This document shows, piece by piece, positions 1 to 9,157 of a stretch of 64,000 bases of DNA (positions are counted from its first letter, which is position 1; each line of letters starts with the position of its first letter). The notes below the pieces were generated by a model that saw only the letters and a program-made list of their open reading frames with translations, was not told the origin of the DNA and made no database searches. The DNA comes from Alcaligenaceae bacterium (GTDB taxonomy: Bacteria; Pseudomonadota; Gammaproteobacteria; Burkholderiales; Burkholderiaceae_B), in NCBI GenBank assembly GCA_013416485.1, contig JACCEO010000002.1, positions 186,001-250,000 of the forward strand, read 5' to 3'. A program made the position numbers and the translations under genes.

Positions 1-350
1 CCCACAAAGTGCATGGTAGGAAATAAGGTATCAGGATTGGAGCCATAAAATACTTGCCAGGCTACCGAAATACAAAAGCCTGCCAACACCCCGATTAGCG
101 CACCATAACGTAGAGCAAATACAGTCGCAGCAAGCCACACCCAAGGAAAGCCAAGCCCCAGCAATAAAGGATCACCAGGGCGTATTACATAGCAAACGCC
201 TATGACAACCCCCATACTAACCACGACTTCAAGAACGGACACCGGCCAAGTGGCTGCCGGAGCAAAAAAGCGACCATATCGTCCGACATTATTCTTGAAG
301 TCAGACTTACGCTCTGTGGATAGCTTTTGCTGTAGTGTGACTGGCGGCAC
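1..350 (-). CDS. pelD: PelD, c-di-GMP receptor of Pel polysaccharide export, N-terminal part
   Basis: Only the first ~116 codons are inside the window; the gene continues past the left edge. I chose a GTG start at 350 because AGGAG lies six bases upstream (357-361) and the frame opens 11 bases after the pelC stop. The visible part has a basic N-terminal tail and then several hydrophobic segments, as expected for the membrane portion of PelD. In the family these segments precede a GAF domain and a degenerate GGDEF domain that binds cyclic-di-GMP and activates Pel synthesis; neither is visible here. Position directly after pelC supports the call. Confidence 0.85.
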   Translation of the reverse strand, partial: MPPVTLQQKLSTERKSDFKNNVGRYGRFFAPAATWPVSVLEVVVSMGVVIGVCYVIRPGDPLLLGLGFPWVWLAATVFALRYGALIGVLAGFCISVAWQVFYGSNPDTLFPTMHFV

Positions 351-361
351 AACCCTCTCCT

Positions 362-901
362 TTAGTGTGGGCTTAAGGGTGATAGCAATTGCCGAATCAG
401 AGTTTGCCCTACCCCTGCCACGCTGGACCGGCTCCAGCCACTGCGACTACCCGTGGCCGTCCACACCACTTCACCTGAACTCAAGTCCAGCAAATTAAAC
501 GTCAGACCAACCACTGGCTCGCCATCTATCCCGGTCTTGTAACGCCACTCTTGAACGGATCCCGTCAAAGCATAGTTGGCCCCAGCTGTGCGTGCCCAAT
601 CTAAGGACTGTGTTCTATTCTGATCAGCACTGCTACCAATCAGGGCATTAGAATTCACGTCCTGACGGTAGGTCTGCAAGCCTGTAAACCCTTGCTGATG
701 CAATATGCTTTCAGCAATGCTCTGGGCACGTTGGCCTGCATCTGGCGTTTCGGTGTAATTGACAATCGGCAACACAGCCAAGTTATTGAAACTGGTGACT
801 ACTGGTGGATTGCTGGCGTCTATCGTTGAGCACCCTGCCATCATCGTTAACAACGCGATACTGCTCCATTTACATGTTCTACCTATTTCACGTGTTTTCA
901 T
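362..901 (-). CDS. pelC: PelC, outer-membrane lipoprotein of Pel export
   Basis: A 179-residue lipoprotein starting at ATG 901, with GGAG eight bases upstream. It has a basic N-terminus, a short hydrophobic stretch and a lipobox ending in A-G-C at about residues 18-20. The mature part (NLAVLPIVNYTETP, later WARTAGANYALTGSVQEWRY) resembles the PelC fold, which forms a dodecameric ring on the periplasmic side of the outer membrane that funnels Pel toward the PelB channel. It sits between pelB and pelD in the usual pel order. A start ten codons upstream is possible but would put extra polar residues before the signal peptide. Confidence 0.9.
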   Translation of the reverse strand: MKTREIGRTCKWSSIALLTMMAGCSTIDASNPPVVTSFNNLAVLPIVNYTETPDAGQRAQSIAESILHQQGFTGLQTYRQDVNSNALIGSSADQNRTQSLDWARTAGANYALTGSVQEWRYKTGIDGEPVVGLTFNLLDLSSGEVVWTATGSRSGWSRSSVAGVGQTLIRQLLSPLSPH

Positions 902-967
902 GCTATTGCTCCGATTTTCACTAAATGACAATCAATGTGGGCGCTATGTTATGCGCACCGCGACGGC

Positions 968-3900
968 TTAAAACAACATCCGGTATGACAAACCTACTTG
1001 GTTGACGCGCTGACCGTTCCCCTTTCCGGCTGACTCATGAACATAGAAAAACCTTAAATGATCACTGCCAAATACAGCTCCTCCTATGCCCACATTAATC
1101 CTTGGACCCCAGCCGTAATTACTATCACGCACATAGCCCACATCCATAAACGGACGCCAACCACGTGAGTATGTGTTTGCTTCGGTCGATCCCAAACCTA
1201 TCATCACGCCATATTGATGATAGTTTTCTGGCATGAATTCAGATGCGCTGGGAACCACTCCGGCGGGCAACAACACACCCAGCGACTCTATGGTGTTATC
1301 ACTCGCCGAGTAAATCCCTTGGGCACTGACCAAGCGAACACTCCAATCAGGATAGGAACTTCGAATTCGATAACCAAACTCTTGGGAAAAGTCGTAACCT
1401 CGGCCTAGATAGCTGCGATCATCTTGGGCATGGAAACGATGTGCCTCTGCCGTAAGCCGACCAAACCAAGGCGACTCAGAGTTCCACTCCAGACCAATCT
1501 GAGCAGTATCTTTCGTAGCACCTACCTGCAGCTCGGGAGACAAATCCGTAAATTGATTGACGCCCAAGGAAAAGCTGAAAATCAATGGCCCTGTACGATT
1601 GAATTCACCCTGTATTTTTCCTGTGTAAAACGAACTAATCGCTTTGCGATAACCCACCGTTAACGATAGATTGTGATCTATGGTGCTGTCGCTTAAAGTA
1701 AGGTTTACCTCTCGATCATGGGCAGGTACCCAGGCTAAAAAGTCAGTATCTGTCGTGCGTTGGTTACGTAGCTTAGCTTCGGCCATCAAGCCCAATCGGC
1801 TAGTTAACTTAAGCCCCCCCACCAAGCTACTTTCAACATAACGCAAGGGATCTGACCTTGACGCCATAACATCAAAGCCTATGGCTGGCCTGTCGTGCAA
1901 CAGCGTGTCCAGCATGGTGATATAGCGTTCATTATTATCAGGAGCTCCTTCGGCAGCAGCAAACGCCAAGGTTTCCGCTTCACTCCCACGGCCCGTCCTA
2001 AGCAAGGCATCGATACGCGTCTCGATAGAGGCACCGCCCTGACCACTGTCCAGTAACTCATTCAGTTTGGCTTTGTCATTGTCAGCCAAGGCCACCGTCA
2101 TCTGTGCATCCAGGGTATTTAACGCATGATGTAGATATTCCTTAGCTAGCCACGCCCTAGCCAATTCAATATGCTCACCACTCATCGCCCATGCCAATGC
2201 AACCTGAGAGGCTGCCGTACTGATTGCATTTTGACGCTCAGGTGACAACAATGGGTCTGGCGCGCTGACTTCTTTAATCGTGGGTAAGCCTGGGTTATCC
2301 CCCAATAGGCTGTTAGCCACGGCATATTGCTCGGAATTGCGGCCTTCTTTTTTAAGTAAATCAATTAATAGGCTGCGGGAAATATCGCCATTGGTAAACG
2401 TTGGGCTTAAGGTGACGCCTGCCATGCGTAGGTCCTGACGTTCGCTAGCATCCAGCGTCGCTATCGTCCCAGGCACAGTAGCCACTTCATCAAGCTCTCC
2501 CGCCGCTGATTTTTTTTGCAAGATATTCCATGCTTGCCGACGTAATCCCCATGCTTCATCCGCATGGCCTGACGCTTCTTGCGCATCGGCCAATGCCATT
2601 AACCATAAAGGGTCATTACCCGATTGCACTCTCATTTCTTGTAAATACATCACAGCGCGCGCGGCGTTACCCAGGCGTAGCTCACCAGCAGCAAATGCCC
2701 CCCAGTAAGAGGAGTTAACTTTCGCTGCGGAACGCCATTTGCTTAGGACGGCTTTCAGCTCAGCATCCGTACCAAACTCGACCAGCGTCCATATATATAA
2801 GGCTTTGGTATCGTCATCGGTGTCTGGAAGCTGAACCGCACGCCGTAAGTCGGCCAAAGCATCATCCCAGCGTTGCACGTGTAGGTAATACTGGGCGCGA
2901 GCTGCCAGCGATATCCCTGAGCGTTCAAATTGTTCTAACTGCTCGGGGCTCATAGCGTCTAACAAAGTGCGTACCCTGGACCATGCCCTTGCCTCCACGT
3001 AGTACTGCAAGGATGCCCTAAGAGCCGCTTGCGACTCACTTTTTTGGAACTGCAGTTCTGCAGTACGTGCCGCATCAATTGGATAGGCCTGATAAAAATC
3101 AGTCATGGAGTTCAAGTCATTGGAACTGGATTGTCCTGTAGCTAATAAATGCTGATACGCAAAATTAGCATCTTGATTGTGTTGTGCCTGACGAGAAAGT
3201 TCAGCATACAGACGCCAGTAAGGTGCTGACTCTGGATGATCACCCGCTTGTTCGCGAACCTGACGCAAGGTGTTCAGGGCTTCATTTAAATTACCCTGCT
3301 TATATTCATAGCTAGCAACATGCATCGCATACGAGGGGTTAGTCGGATAGGAAGACAATAAACTGCGATAACCATCTAATGCGGCCTGATCATTTCCAGA
3401 GCGTTCAGCCAAGTTTGCATAACGCTCAAGCAATGGCTGATGATTCACCCCTGTTGCACGATTTTTTAAATACTGCATGCCGGCCTGTGGTTGCCCTAAA
3501 CGCTCATAGGTGGCAATGATTTCGTCGTTTAAGGCCATGTCTCGGGGTGAGCGGCCAGCGGCATGCATCAGTGCGGCCAAATACGCCTGATCATTATTCA
3601 GCTGACGCGCAGACTTAAGCACCTTGGCCCAGGCTTGTTCGTCACCCGACATCTGGGCATATTTCAGCCAATACTTCAGTGACACTTCTGGATGCCTATT
3701 CCATTCAGCCACCTGGGCTAAACGCTGCGTCCATAGCATAGAATCCAAGTTACGATCCAGTGCTTGTTTAGCTAACTTTTCTGCTTCGTCTAGCTGTTTA
3801 CTTTCCAGAAAGGCTCGAAACGCAAGATCAAAATCACTACTTTCCGTGATGGCTGCCTGAGCCGCTGAGTTATCCGTACTTATGGTATCCGTGGCTACAC

Positions 3901-5971
3901 GCTGTAGCATGCCCACCAACTCTATTGGTCGTGAATTCACATAACCGACAGCGCCACGAAAGTCCGAGTAATAGACACCGCTATCGCTTTGATCAGAGTA
4001 AGTAATTAGGTCGCGTGCATAACGCGACATTAAGTCACGACGATTTGCCTGTCGTGCCAGATTAATCAGATAGCGTAAGGTGGTTGGATCTTGGGCAAGC
4101 TTGCCTGATCGTTTTTCAGCCTCATTGCAGGCTAGATCAATTTGGCTGTTCGCAACTAAGGATTTTAATCCGGAAAGAAAATAAAACCGTTGATCCTCAA
4201 GGCTAACCGCCGCATCTTGAGCAGAAAAATACGCATTACTAGCCGCTTCATACGCTTGATTAGCCAGGGCTAAATCACCAATTTGCTCTTGCCATTTAGC
4301 AGTATTGCTGACATCTACAATGGCCAGCTTCTGATAATAATAGTTGACCAGTTCATTGTTGCCAGTTTCGCGTGATTTTTTTGCAAACCAAGCCATTTCA
4401 AGGACAGTCCAATCGTACTGAGTGGACTCTTGGAGAACCTGAGTGAAACGCGCTAAACCTTCAACACGCTGATGGTCATCAGGTGGATATTTGTACGCCA
4501 GTTGCTCGGTAATGCTTGCTTCCAACCACACCATCTCTTGGCGTTCTTTAGGGGCACCTTGTGTTTTTATGATTTCAGAAATGCGTAGTGCTGACTCCCC
4601 ATGCCCCAAACTTCTGTACTGTTCAAGCAGCGCATAATGACTAGCCAACGTCGCTGGTATCGCTTGATTGGCATCCACTTGCGTACGTTCCCATGCTGAC
4701 AAATACGCGGCATCATCATCAAACTGCGGTGCTAGTGTTAAGACATGCTTCCAAGCGATATCGTCATTGGACTGCCTAGCTAACAACAACCAATTATCAA
4801 ATGCTTTTTTTGGATGACTATTCCACTGAGCGGTTTCCGCCAAACGACGTGCCCACACCAACTGATCAAAACCCGCATCCATTGCTTGCTGAGCAACAGC
4901 TTCCGCCTCATCCAGCTCATTACTTTCAATAAAGGCCTTGAATATCAGCTCGTATTCAGCCAACTTACTGGCATTTGATATATTTTCCACCGGTGTCGCA
5001 TTGCTACTGATAAAGTAACGACGCGCCCCTGTTATCGCTGGCCAAAAATTGACGCCAGGCTGGTCCACGCTTGGCATGAAAGTAATCTGAGACGACGTAG
5101 CATTACGGTGATTCTGCCTTAACAGTTCACGCCGAACCAGTTCGTGAGCATAACGATTCACCAAATCACTACGATTGGCTTGACGCGCTAAGGTCAGTAA
5201 ATACGATAAGGTTTGCGGGTCATTTATCAAGTCACCTAGCCGCTGTGCCCCTTCCTCGCAGGCACGCGCAACCTGATCACCTGACTCAAGCACCTTCAAT
5301 GCATTAATAAAATAGTGCCGCTTACTATCGCGTGTCGTTGCCACGCTAGATGCATCAAAGTAGGCCCTAGCGGCTTCTTCATAACCCTGATTCGCTAAAG
5401 CGATTGTTGCCAGTTTCCCATACCACTGAACGGCATTGTCGCTATCTGAAGTTGCGAGTTTTTTATAATAACGATTCGTCAGAGTATCGTCGCCCAACAA
5501 GCGTGCCTTTTCCGCTAACAAGCGCATGGTAGGAACATCCCAGTCATATTTAGTGGTTTGTTGCAAGGTGTTTAAAAACACCTTGATCCCAGAGGCTCGA
5601 CGTAAATCTTGAGGTGGATACTGGTAGGCCATTTGTTCTGTAGCCTCTATTTCCAGCAATAAACCCTGCTGACGTGCTTTATTGTTATCTGTCTCCAAAT
5701 GACCTAGCTTCTTAGCAACCACCAGGGCAGAATCCCAGCGCTGCAACTTAATATATTGCGTACCCAGTAAATTTAAATATTCGCGAGAGTCAGGCTTTAC
5801 GCGTAACCATGCTTCTAAGTATGCCGCTGACAGCTCAGAAGGCGGCTGTGCTGCAAGACTTTGAGTTTGCTCGCCATCACGCTGATAGGCCGTAACTAAG
5901 GCGGCAAGCACTCCAATCCCGATCAGGACGGAAAGCCACAATGGGCATAATTGTTCACGGTGCTTATTCAC
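968..5971 (-). CDS. pelB: PelB, outer-membrane porin with large TPR scaffold for Pel export
   Basis: A 1667-residue protein. It has an N-terminal membrane anchor (about residues 12-28), a very long periplasmic region of TPR-like helical repeats (about 40-1330) and a C-terminal beta-barrel (about 1340-1667) ending in an aromatic residue (RMLF), as outer-membrane porins do. In the family PelB is the outer-membrane channel and its TPRs hold PelA. It overlaps the pelA stop by 8 bases, so translation is probably coupled. The Pseudomonas aeruginosa protein is about 1190 residues. The excess here is largely explained by two copies of a ~320-residue TPR block (about 106-425 and 484-800), listed separately. 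Confidence 0.93.
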   Translation of the reverse strand: MNKHREQLCPLWLSVLIGIGVLAALVTAYQRDGEQTQSLAAQPPSELSAAYLEAWLRVKPDSREYLNLLGTQYIKLQRWDSALVVAKKLGHLETDNNKARQQGLLLEIEATEQMAYQYPPQDLRRASGIKVFLNTLQQTTKYDWDVPTMRLLAEKARLLGDDTLTNRYYKKLATSDSDNAVQWYGKLATIALANQGYEEAARAYFDASSVATTRDSKRHYFINALKVLESGDQVARACEEGAQRLGDLINDPQTLSYLLTLARQANRSDLVNRYAHELVRRELLRQNHRNATSSQITFMPSVDQPGVNFWPAITGARRYFISSNATPVENISNASKLAEYELIFKAFIESNELDEAEAVAQQAMDAGFDQLVWARRLAETAQWNSHPKKAFDNWLLLARQSNDDIAWKHVLTLAPQFDDDAAYLSAWERTQVDANQAIPATLASHYALLEQYRSLGHGESALRISEIIKTQGAPKERQEMVWLEASITEQLAYKYPPDDHQRVEGLARFTQVLQESTQYDWTVLEMAWFAKKSRETGNNELVNYYYQKLAIVDVSNTAKWQEQIGDLALANQAYEAASNAYFSAQDAAVSLEDQRFYFLSGLKSLVANSQIDLACNEAEKRSGKLAQDPTTLRYLINLARQANRRDLMSRYARDLITYSDQSDSGVYYSDFRGAVGYVNSRPIELVGMLQRVATDTISTDNSAAQAAITESSDFDLAFRAFLESKQLDEAEKLAKQALDRNLDSMLWTQRLAQVAEWNRHPEVSLKYWLKYAQMSGDEQAWAKVLKSARQLNNDQAYLAALMHAAGRSPRDMALNDEIIATYERLGQPQAGMQYLKNRATGVNHQPLLERYANLAERSGNDQAALDGYRSLLSSYPTNPSYAMHVASYEYKQGNLNEALNTLRQVREQAGDHPESAPYWRLYAELSRQAQHNQDANFAYQHLLATGQSSSNDLNSMTDFYQAYPIDAARTAELQFQKSESQAALRASLQYYVEARAWSRVRTLLDAMSPEQLEQFERSGISLAARAQYYLHVQRWDDALADLRRAVQLPDTDDDTKALYIWTLVEFGTDAELKAVLSKWRSAAKVNSSYWGAFAAGELRLGNAARAVMYLQEMRVQSGNDPLWLMALADAQEASGHADEAWGLRRQAWNILQKKSAAGELDEVATVPGTIATLDASERQDLRMAGVTLSPTFTNGDISRSLLIDLLKKEGRNSEQYAVANSLLGDNPGLPTIKEVSAPDPLLSPERQNAISTAASQVALAWAMSGEHIELARAWLAKEYLHHALNTLDAQMTVALADNDKAKLNELLDSGQGGASIETRIDALLRTGRGSEAETLAFAAAEGAPDNNERYITMLDTLLHDRPAIGFDVMASRSDPLRYVESSLVGGLKLTSRLGLMAEAKLRNQRTTDTDFLAWVPAHDREVNLTLSDSTIDHNLSLTVGYRKAISSFYTGKIQGEFNRTGPLIFSFSLGVNQFTDLSPELQVGATKDTAQIGLEWNSESPWFGRLTAEAHRFHAQDDRSYLGRGYDFSQEFGYRIRSSYPDWSVRLVSAQGIYSASDNTIESLGVLLPAGVVPSASEFMPENYHQYGVMIGLGSTEANTYSRGWRPFMDVGYVRDSNYGWGPRINVGIGGAVFGSDHLRFFYVHESAGKGNGQRVNQVGLSYRMLF
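3572..4522 (-). repeat. pelB internal duplication, second copy (residues ~484-800)
   Basis: This copy encodes TEQLAYKYPP near its start and QLDEAEKLAKQAL, WNRHP and AWAKVLKSARQLNNDQAYL near its end. Each has a counterpart at the same relative position in the copy 375-377 residues (about 1.13 kb) upstream in the reading direction. The alignment runs through the whole block, including LARQANRRDL. The copies have diverged, so the duplication is not recent. Confidence 0.85.
4697..5656 (-). repeat. pelB internal duplication, first copy (residues ~106-425)
   Basis: This copy encodes TEQMAYQYPP, YDWDVPTMRLLAEKAR, LARQANRSDL, ELDEAEAVAQQAM, WNSHP and AWKHVLTLAPQFDDDAAYL, in the same order and spacing as the second copy. 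The two are also visibly related at the DNA level, for example aggtggatactggtaggcc here against aggtggatatttgtacgcc there. Confidence 0.85.
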
Positions 5972-8804
5972 AATTCACCTTGATTGAGTGATAGGTAATA
6001 GATTGGCCCGCCTTACCACTGACGTTCAACGTCTTGGTTCCTGCCTGGCCTACCATGCCGCTAGACTTGCCATCAATACTGGTGCGACATCTGGCGGCAT
6101 CAGCAAGCTGAACAAATGGTTGGTAATAGCCACCCAGCTCGAACACCATAGTTCTACCCATACGTTGGAAATTCCGAACAAAACCAGAAGCTTGGGCAAT
6201 GTATGGCGTAATCCCAGGCGACCGTGGACTTATCGTGAACGAGGCCTGGTTATCTCCCATATGTACATACAAACCACCAGGACCAGGTAAATACCCCGAT
6301 ACCCCTAATGCCGTGGATAAGTCCGGCACTCCTGTACCTGGCCAACGCAATTGGCGCAAGTTTTCCCCCGAGCGCACTATCCAGCGATCACCTGCTTTAG
6401 CTACCGAAACATGACGCCAATCCAGAGCTCGCTTAATGTATTCAGTGGTATATATTGGAAAAATCTGCTGTTTAAGAACTGCATTAAATACGGTATGCAG
6501 TGCCTGCAATGAGGCAGATTTTGTCCCTGAATAAAAATGGTAGTAAATATTTATGGGTTTAAACCGAATTGGAGTGTCGGTTAACGCAAAGGTCTCTAGG
6601 ACACGCTGAAAACCATAAAACGGCCCCATCCAATCGTTGGTATAGACGTTTTCGTTCATCACCCCGGCATACACTTGGTATTCATCTGGACGATTGCCTT
6701 TGGCAACACCATATGGGCTAATATTGGTCCAACTGTTGCTAGATTTAGTGATGGTGGTGTTGCCACCATTGATATTGAGCACACCCGCGCTGCCCACGTG
6801 CCGTAATGCTATCTTGGGGGCAGCGGCATCGCCTGACCACAAAACGGCTTTCACAGGCTTATCTGCAGGAGCCAAACTGCCATTTATGTAGCCGATAGAG
6901 CCACGAATTTCCCTATCTACTTGAAAATCGTAGTTAGGAATACTCAATGAAAACTGTTCATTTTCAACCCATTCAGGGTTGAGCTTGCCTTGTACTCGCT
7001 TCCCTGTGGTTTCGTCGATTTGCCACAAATTAAATGGATGTGAATAGGTATGGCTGCCAACTTCAACATTTGGCAAAGAAAATATTTTGCGTGCTATGGG
7101 TTCAAGCACAGAGGTAATTTGCGGATGCATCCCCGTAGAACCCAGCTCGCCTTCAATCACGGACACCATCATGGGCAGCGGGTATTTTGTGAAAATCTGT
7201 TTGTACAGAATTTGCCCACTGTATTGACGATTAGCGCCAGAAAACTCACCTAACGAAGCAAAGCCATCACCATCCACATGGGTGAACATCAGGCGGCGAC
7301 CATTTTCAGTCGTTACGTCAGGAACTGGCATCTGGGGCAAAGCCAAGGCCTGTTTAAGGAACTCTATAGGCTGTACTACCCATCGATCTTGTTGAATCGC
7401 ATCCAAATACACGACAGAGTTATTGCCTAATGCATAACCACCCCACGAGGTCAACGCCGCTGCATCATATATGTAGTTACCCGCCTTCAAGCGCAGCAAT
7501 GAACGTCCAGTTGCATCTACGAGTATCCCTAAAGCCTCGCGCACATCAGGTGCAGGCATGATCTCGAAACCCATCATAGGGTCTTGCTTAATGATCTGGA
7601 CGGTACTACTTAGCACAGGCTTTCCAGCCACCAAATCCAGGCCTAGCGCCTTAGACGCTTGGATATCCATAGGGAATCCAAATTGATTAAACACAGCGAC
7701 CCGCATACCTTGCTGTATTTGACTAAGTAGCCAGCGACGCCATGTAGCCGAATTCTTGACTGTTTTATCAATGGCGACCACTATCCCTGCATAACGATCA
7801 TTGGTTATGCCGTCAGGTAAAGGTTGGTTGATATCGGCATACTGGATGTCATAGCCCAAGTAATTCAATGGCATGGCTATGCTACGCACACCTAAGGTTT
7901 CATCGAGCGACTGATCTCGATCTATGGTCTGAACCAGTAAAATCTTACGAGGCATTACCTCGATACGGCCAACCCCGACAATACCCAGACCTGGTGCAGT
8001 CACAAAAGGAGTCACGCCATCGGCTAATAGTGCTGCTGCCGTGTTACGTCGACACGTTTGATCACTAGCCGCGCAGTAATCGATGACAACTACCGGTAAG
8101 GCTGTCGATGCTTGAATCTGCTGGATTTCGTGGCGGGTACGGCTATGTACGCCATCAGGTACTTTTGCCAAAAAACTGCCGTAACCACGGCTTTTTTGAT
8201 ATAGCGAATCTACAACTACTGCAAATAAGGTGTTAGCGTTATTTTGCGCCAGAGCCAAGTGATTGCGCAGCATAATGCGGGCTTCTGGATATCTGCTATG
8301 AATTGCCTGTATCGCTTGCTCTAACCACGGATCAGATAGTGTGGTCGGATCGCCAAGAACTGATCCGTCATCCAGCAAAAATCCCTGATAGCCTTGTTCC
8401 CACAAAGGAGCTATTTTTTGGCTAATCAGTTGATTAATATCTTCAGGCTTATCGCCTAAACCCTGAAGGTTTAGCCGTGCAAACCATTGCGTATAAGGGG
8501 TGCGGTCAAGCTCAGGTAAGACTGTTATCGCAGGGTCTATGACTACGGCATCAAATGCTTGAAGTGCATCAACAGGCAGATTCTTGTGATAATAAAAGGC
8601 AATATTCGGGGTGGTTAAGGTTTTTTCAGTCCGTACGGTGTCATTGGCAAGGACCAATCCCGGCCTCAGAACCCACCCCATGATGAAAGCCAAAGCCAGA
8701 AACCGAAGCACCAAAATAAAAAAATTCTGGCGATACACTAGCAACGGTAGTGATTTACTATTTAAGGCTAGTGGGCACTTATCAGAATATTGATACCACA
8801 TCAT
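5964..8804 (-). CDS. pelA: PelA, Pel polysaccharide deacetylase and glycoside hydrolase
   Basis: A 946-residue periplasmic enzyme with a hydrophobic N-terminal segment (about residues 28-53). Residues ~65-280 form the PelA hydrolase barrel (GH114-like, GH166), including GYQGFLLDDGS at ~138-147. A Rossmann-like middle domain follows (about 285-490). The polysaccharide deacetylase domain begins near 505 with FTHVDGDGF (metal-binding Asp) and EVGSHTYSHP at ~581-590 (the two His of the metal site). In the family PelA partially deacetylates Pel, which is needed for export, and can also cut it. In the hydrolase domain an Asp (VVVDSLYQ, ~199) stands where I expect the catalytic Glu; see findings. 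It overlaps pelB by 8 bases. The start is one of two adjacent ATGs. Confidence 0.93.
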   Translation of the reverse strand: MMWYQYSDKCPLALNSKSLPLLVYRQNFFILVLRFLALAFIMGWVLRPGLVLANDTVRTEKTLTTPNIAFYYHKNLPVDALQAFDAVVIDPAITVLPELDRTPYTQWFARLNLQGLGDKPEDINQLISQKIAPLWEQGYQGFLLDDGSVLGDPTTLSDPWLEQAIQAIHSRYPEARIMLRNHLALAQNNANTLFAVVVDSLYQKSRGYGSFLAKVPDGVHSRTRHEIQQIQASTALPVVVIDYCAASDQTCRRNTAAALLADGVTPFVTAPGLGIVGVGRIEVMPRKILLVQTIDRDQSLDETLGVRSIAMPLNYLGYDIQYADINQPLPDGITNDRYAGIVVAIDKTVKNSATWRRWLLSQIQQGMRVAVFNQFGFPMDIQASKALGLDLVAGKPVLSSTVQIIKQDPMMGFEIMPAPDVREALGILVDATGRSLLRLKAGNYIYDAAALTSWGGYALGNNSVVYLDAIQQDRWVVQPIEFLKQALALPQMPVPDVTTENGRRLMFTHVDGDGFASLGEFSGANRQYSGQILYKQIFTKYPLPMMVSVIEGELGSTGMHPQITSVLEPIARKIFSLPNVEVGSHTYSHPFNLWQIDETTGKRVQGKLNPEWVENEQFSLSIPNYDFQVDREIRGSIGYINGSLAPADKPVKAVLWSGDAAAPKIALRHVGSAGVLNINGGNTTITKSSNSWTNISPYGVAKGNRPDEYQVYAGVMNENVYTNDWMGPFYGFQRVLETFALTDTPIRFKPINIYYHFYSGTKSASLQALHTVFNAVLKQQIFPIYTTEYIKRALDWRHVSVAKAGDRWIVRSGENLRQLRWPGTGVPDLSTALGVSGYLPGPGGLYVHMGDNQASFTISPRSPGITPYIAQASGFVRNFQRMGRTMVFELGGYYQPFVQLADAARCRTSIDGKSSGMVGQAGTKTLNVSGKAGQSITYHSIKVNCE

Positions 8805-9157
8805 AATGTTGATTTCTCACCTTATGATGGATGTGCTAATTTGCAGGCGCTATTTTATTTTACTGACAACATATTTAGGTCCGCAGAACCGAACACCGCA
8901 TCTTTGTTGTTTACGCTTACGTAGAGTCACGGGCTTACTATTTGAAATTGTTTCCCCAGAATTTATTCATGTTACGTAAATTTGAAACACAAGCTCAGTA
9001 AATATAATAAACATTGTTATTTAGTGTAGACTTGCTACAAATTTTTATTATTTACTGTTGTTAAATAAATTATGTCACACAACCTCTTGCCTAAACACAA
9101 CAAGTTGTAATGAATAATATGTAAATTTGTCTGTAATTTTAATGATATTGTTGTGTA
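8805..9157. other. AT-rich gap upstream of pelA
   Basis: This 353-base gap between the GH114-type gene and pelA is clearly richer in A and T than its surroundings. It contains no credible coding frame. A purine-rich AAGGTGAG lies about 11 bases before the pelA start and may be its ribosome site. The length and composition suggest a promoter and regulator-binding region for the pel operon, but I could not pick out a convincing -35/-10 pair or terminator. Confidence 0.5.

Noticed and set aside
3572-5656. CRISPR or mobile-element origin of the pelB repeats
   Set aside because: The repeats are long, coding, diverged and in frame, with no short direct repeats, spacers, terminal inverted repeats or transposase; a coding duplication explains them.
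8805-9157. A small gene in the AT-rich gap before pelA
   Set aside because: All frames are short and broken by stops, with no ribosome site except the one serving pelA.
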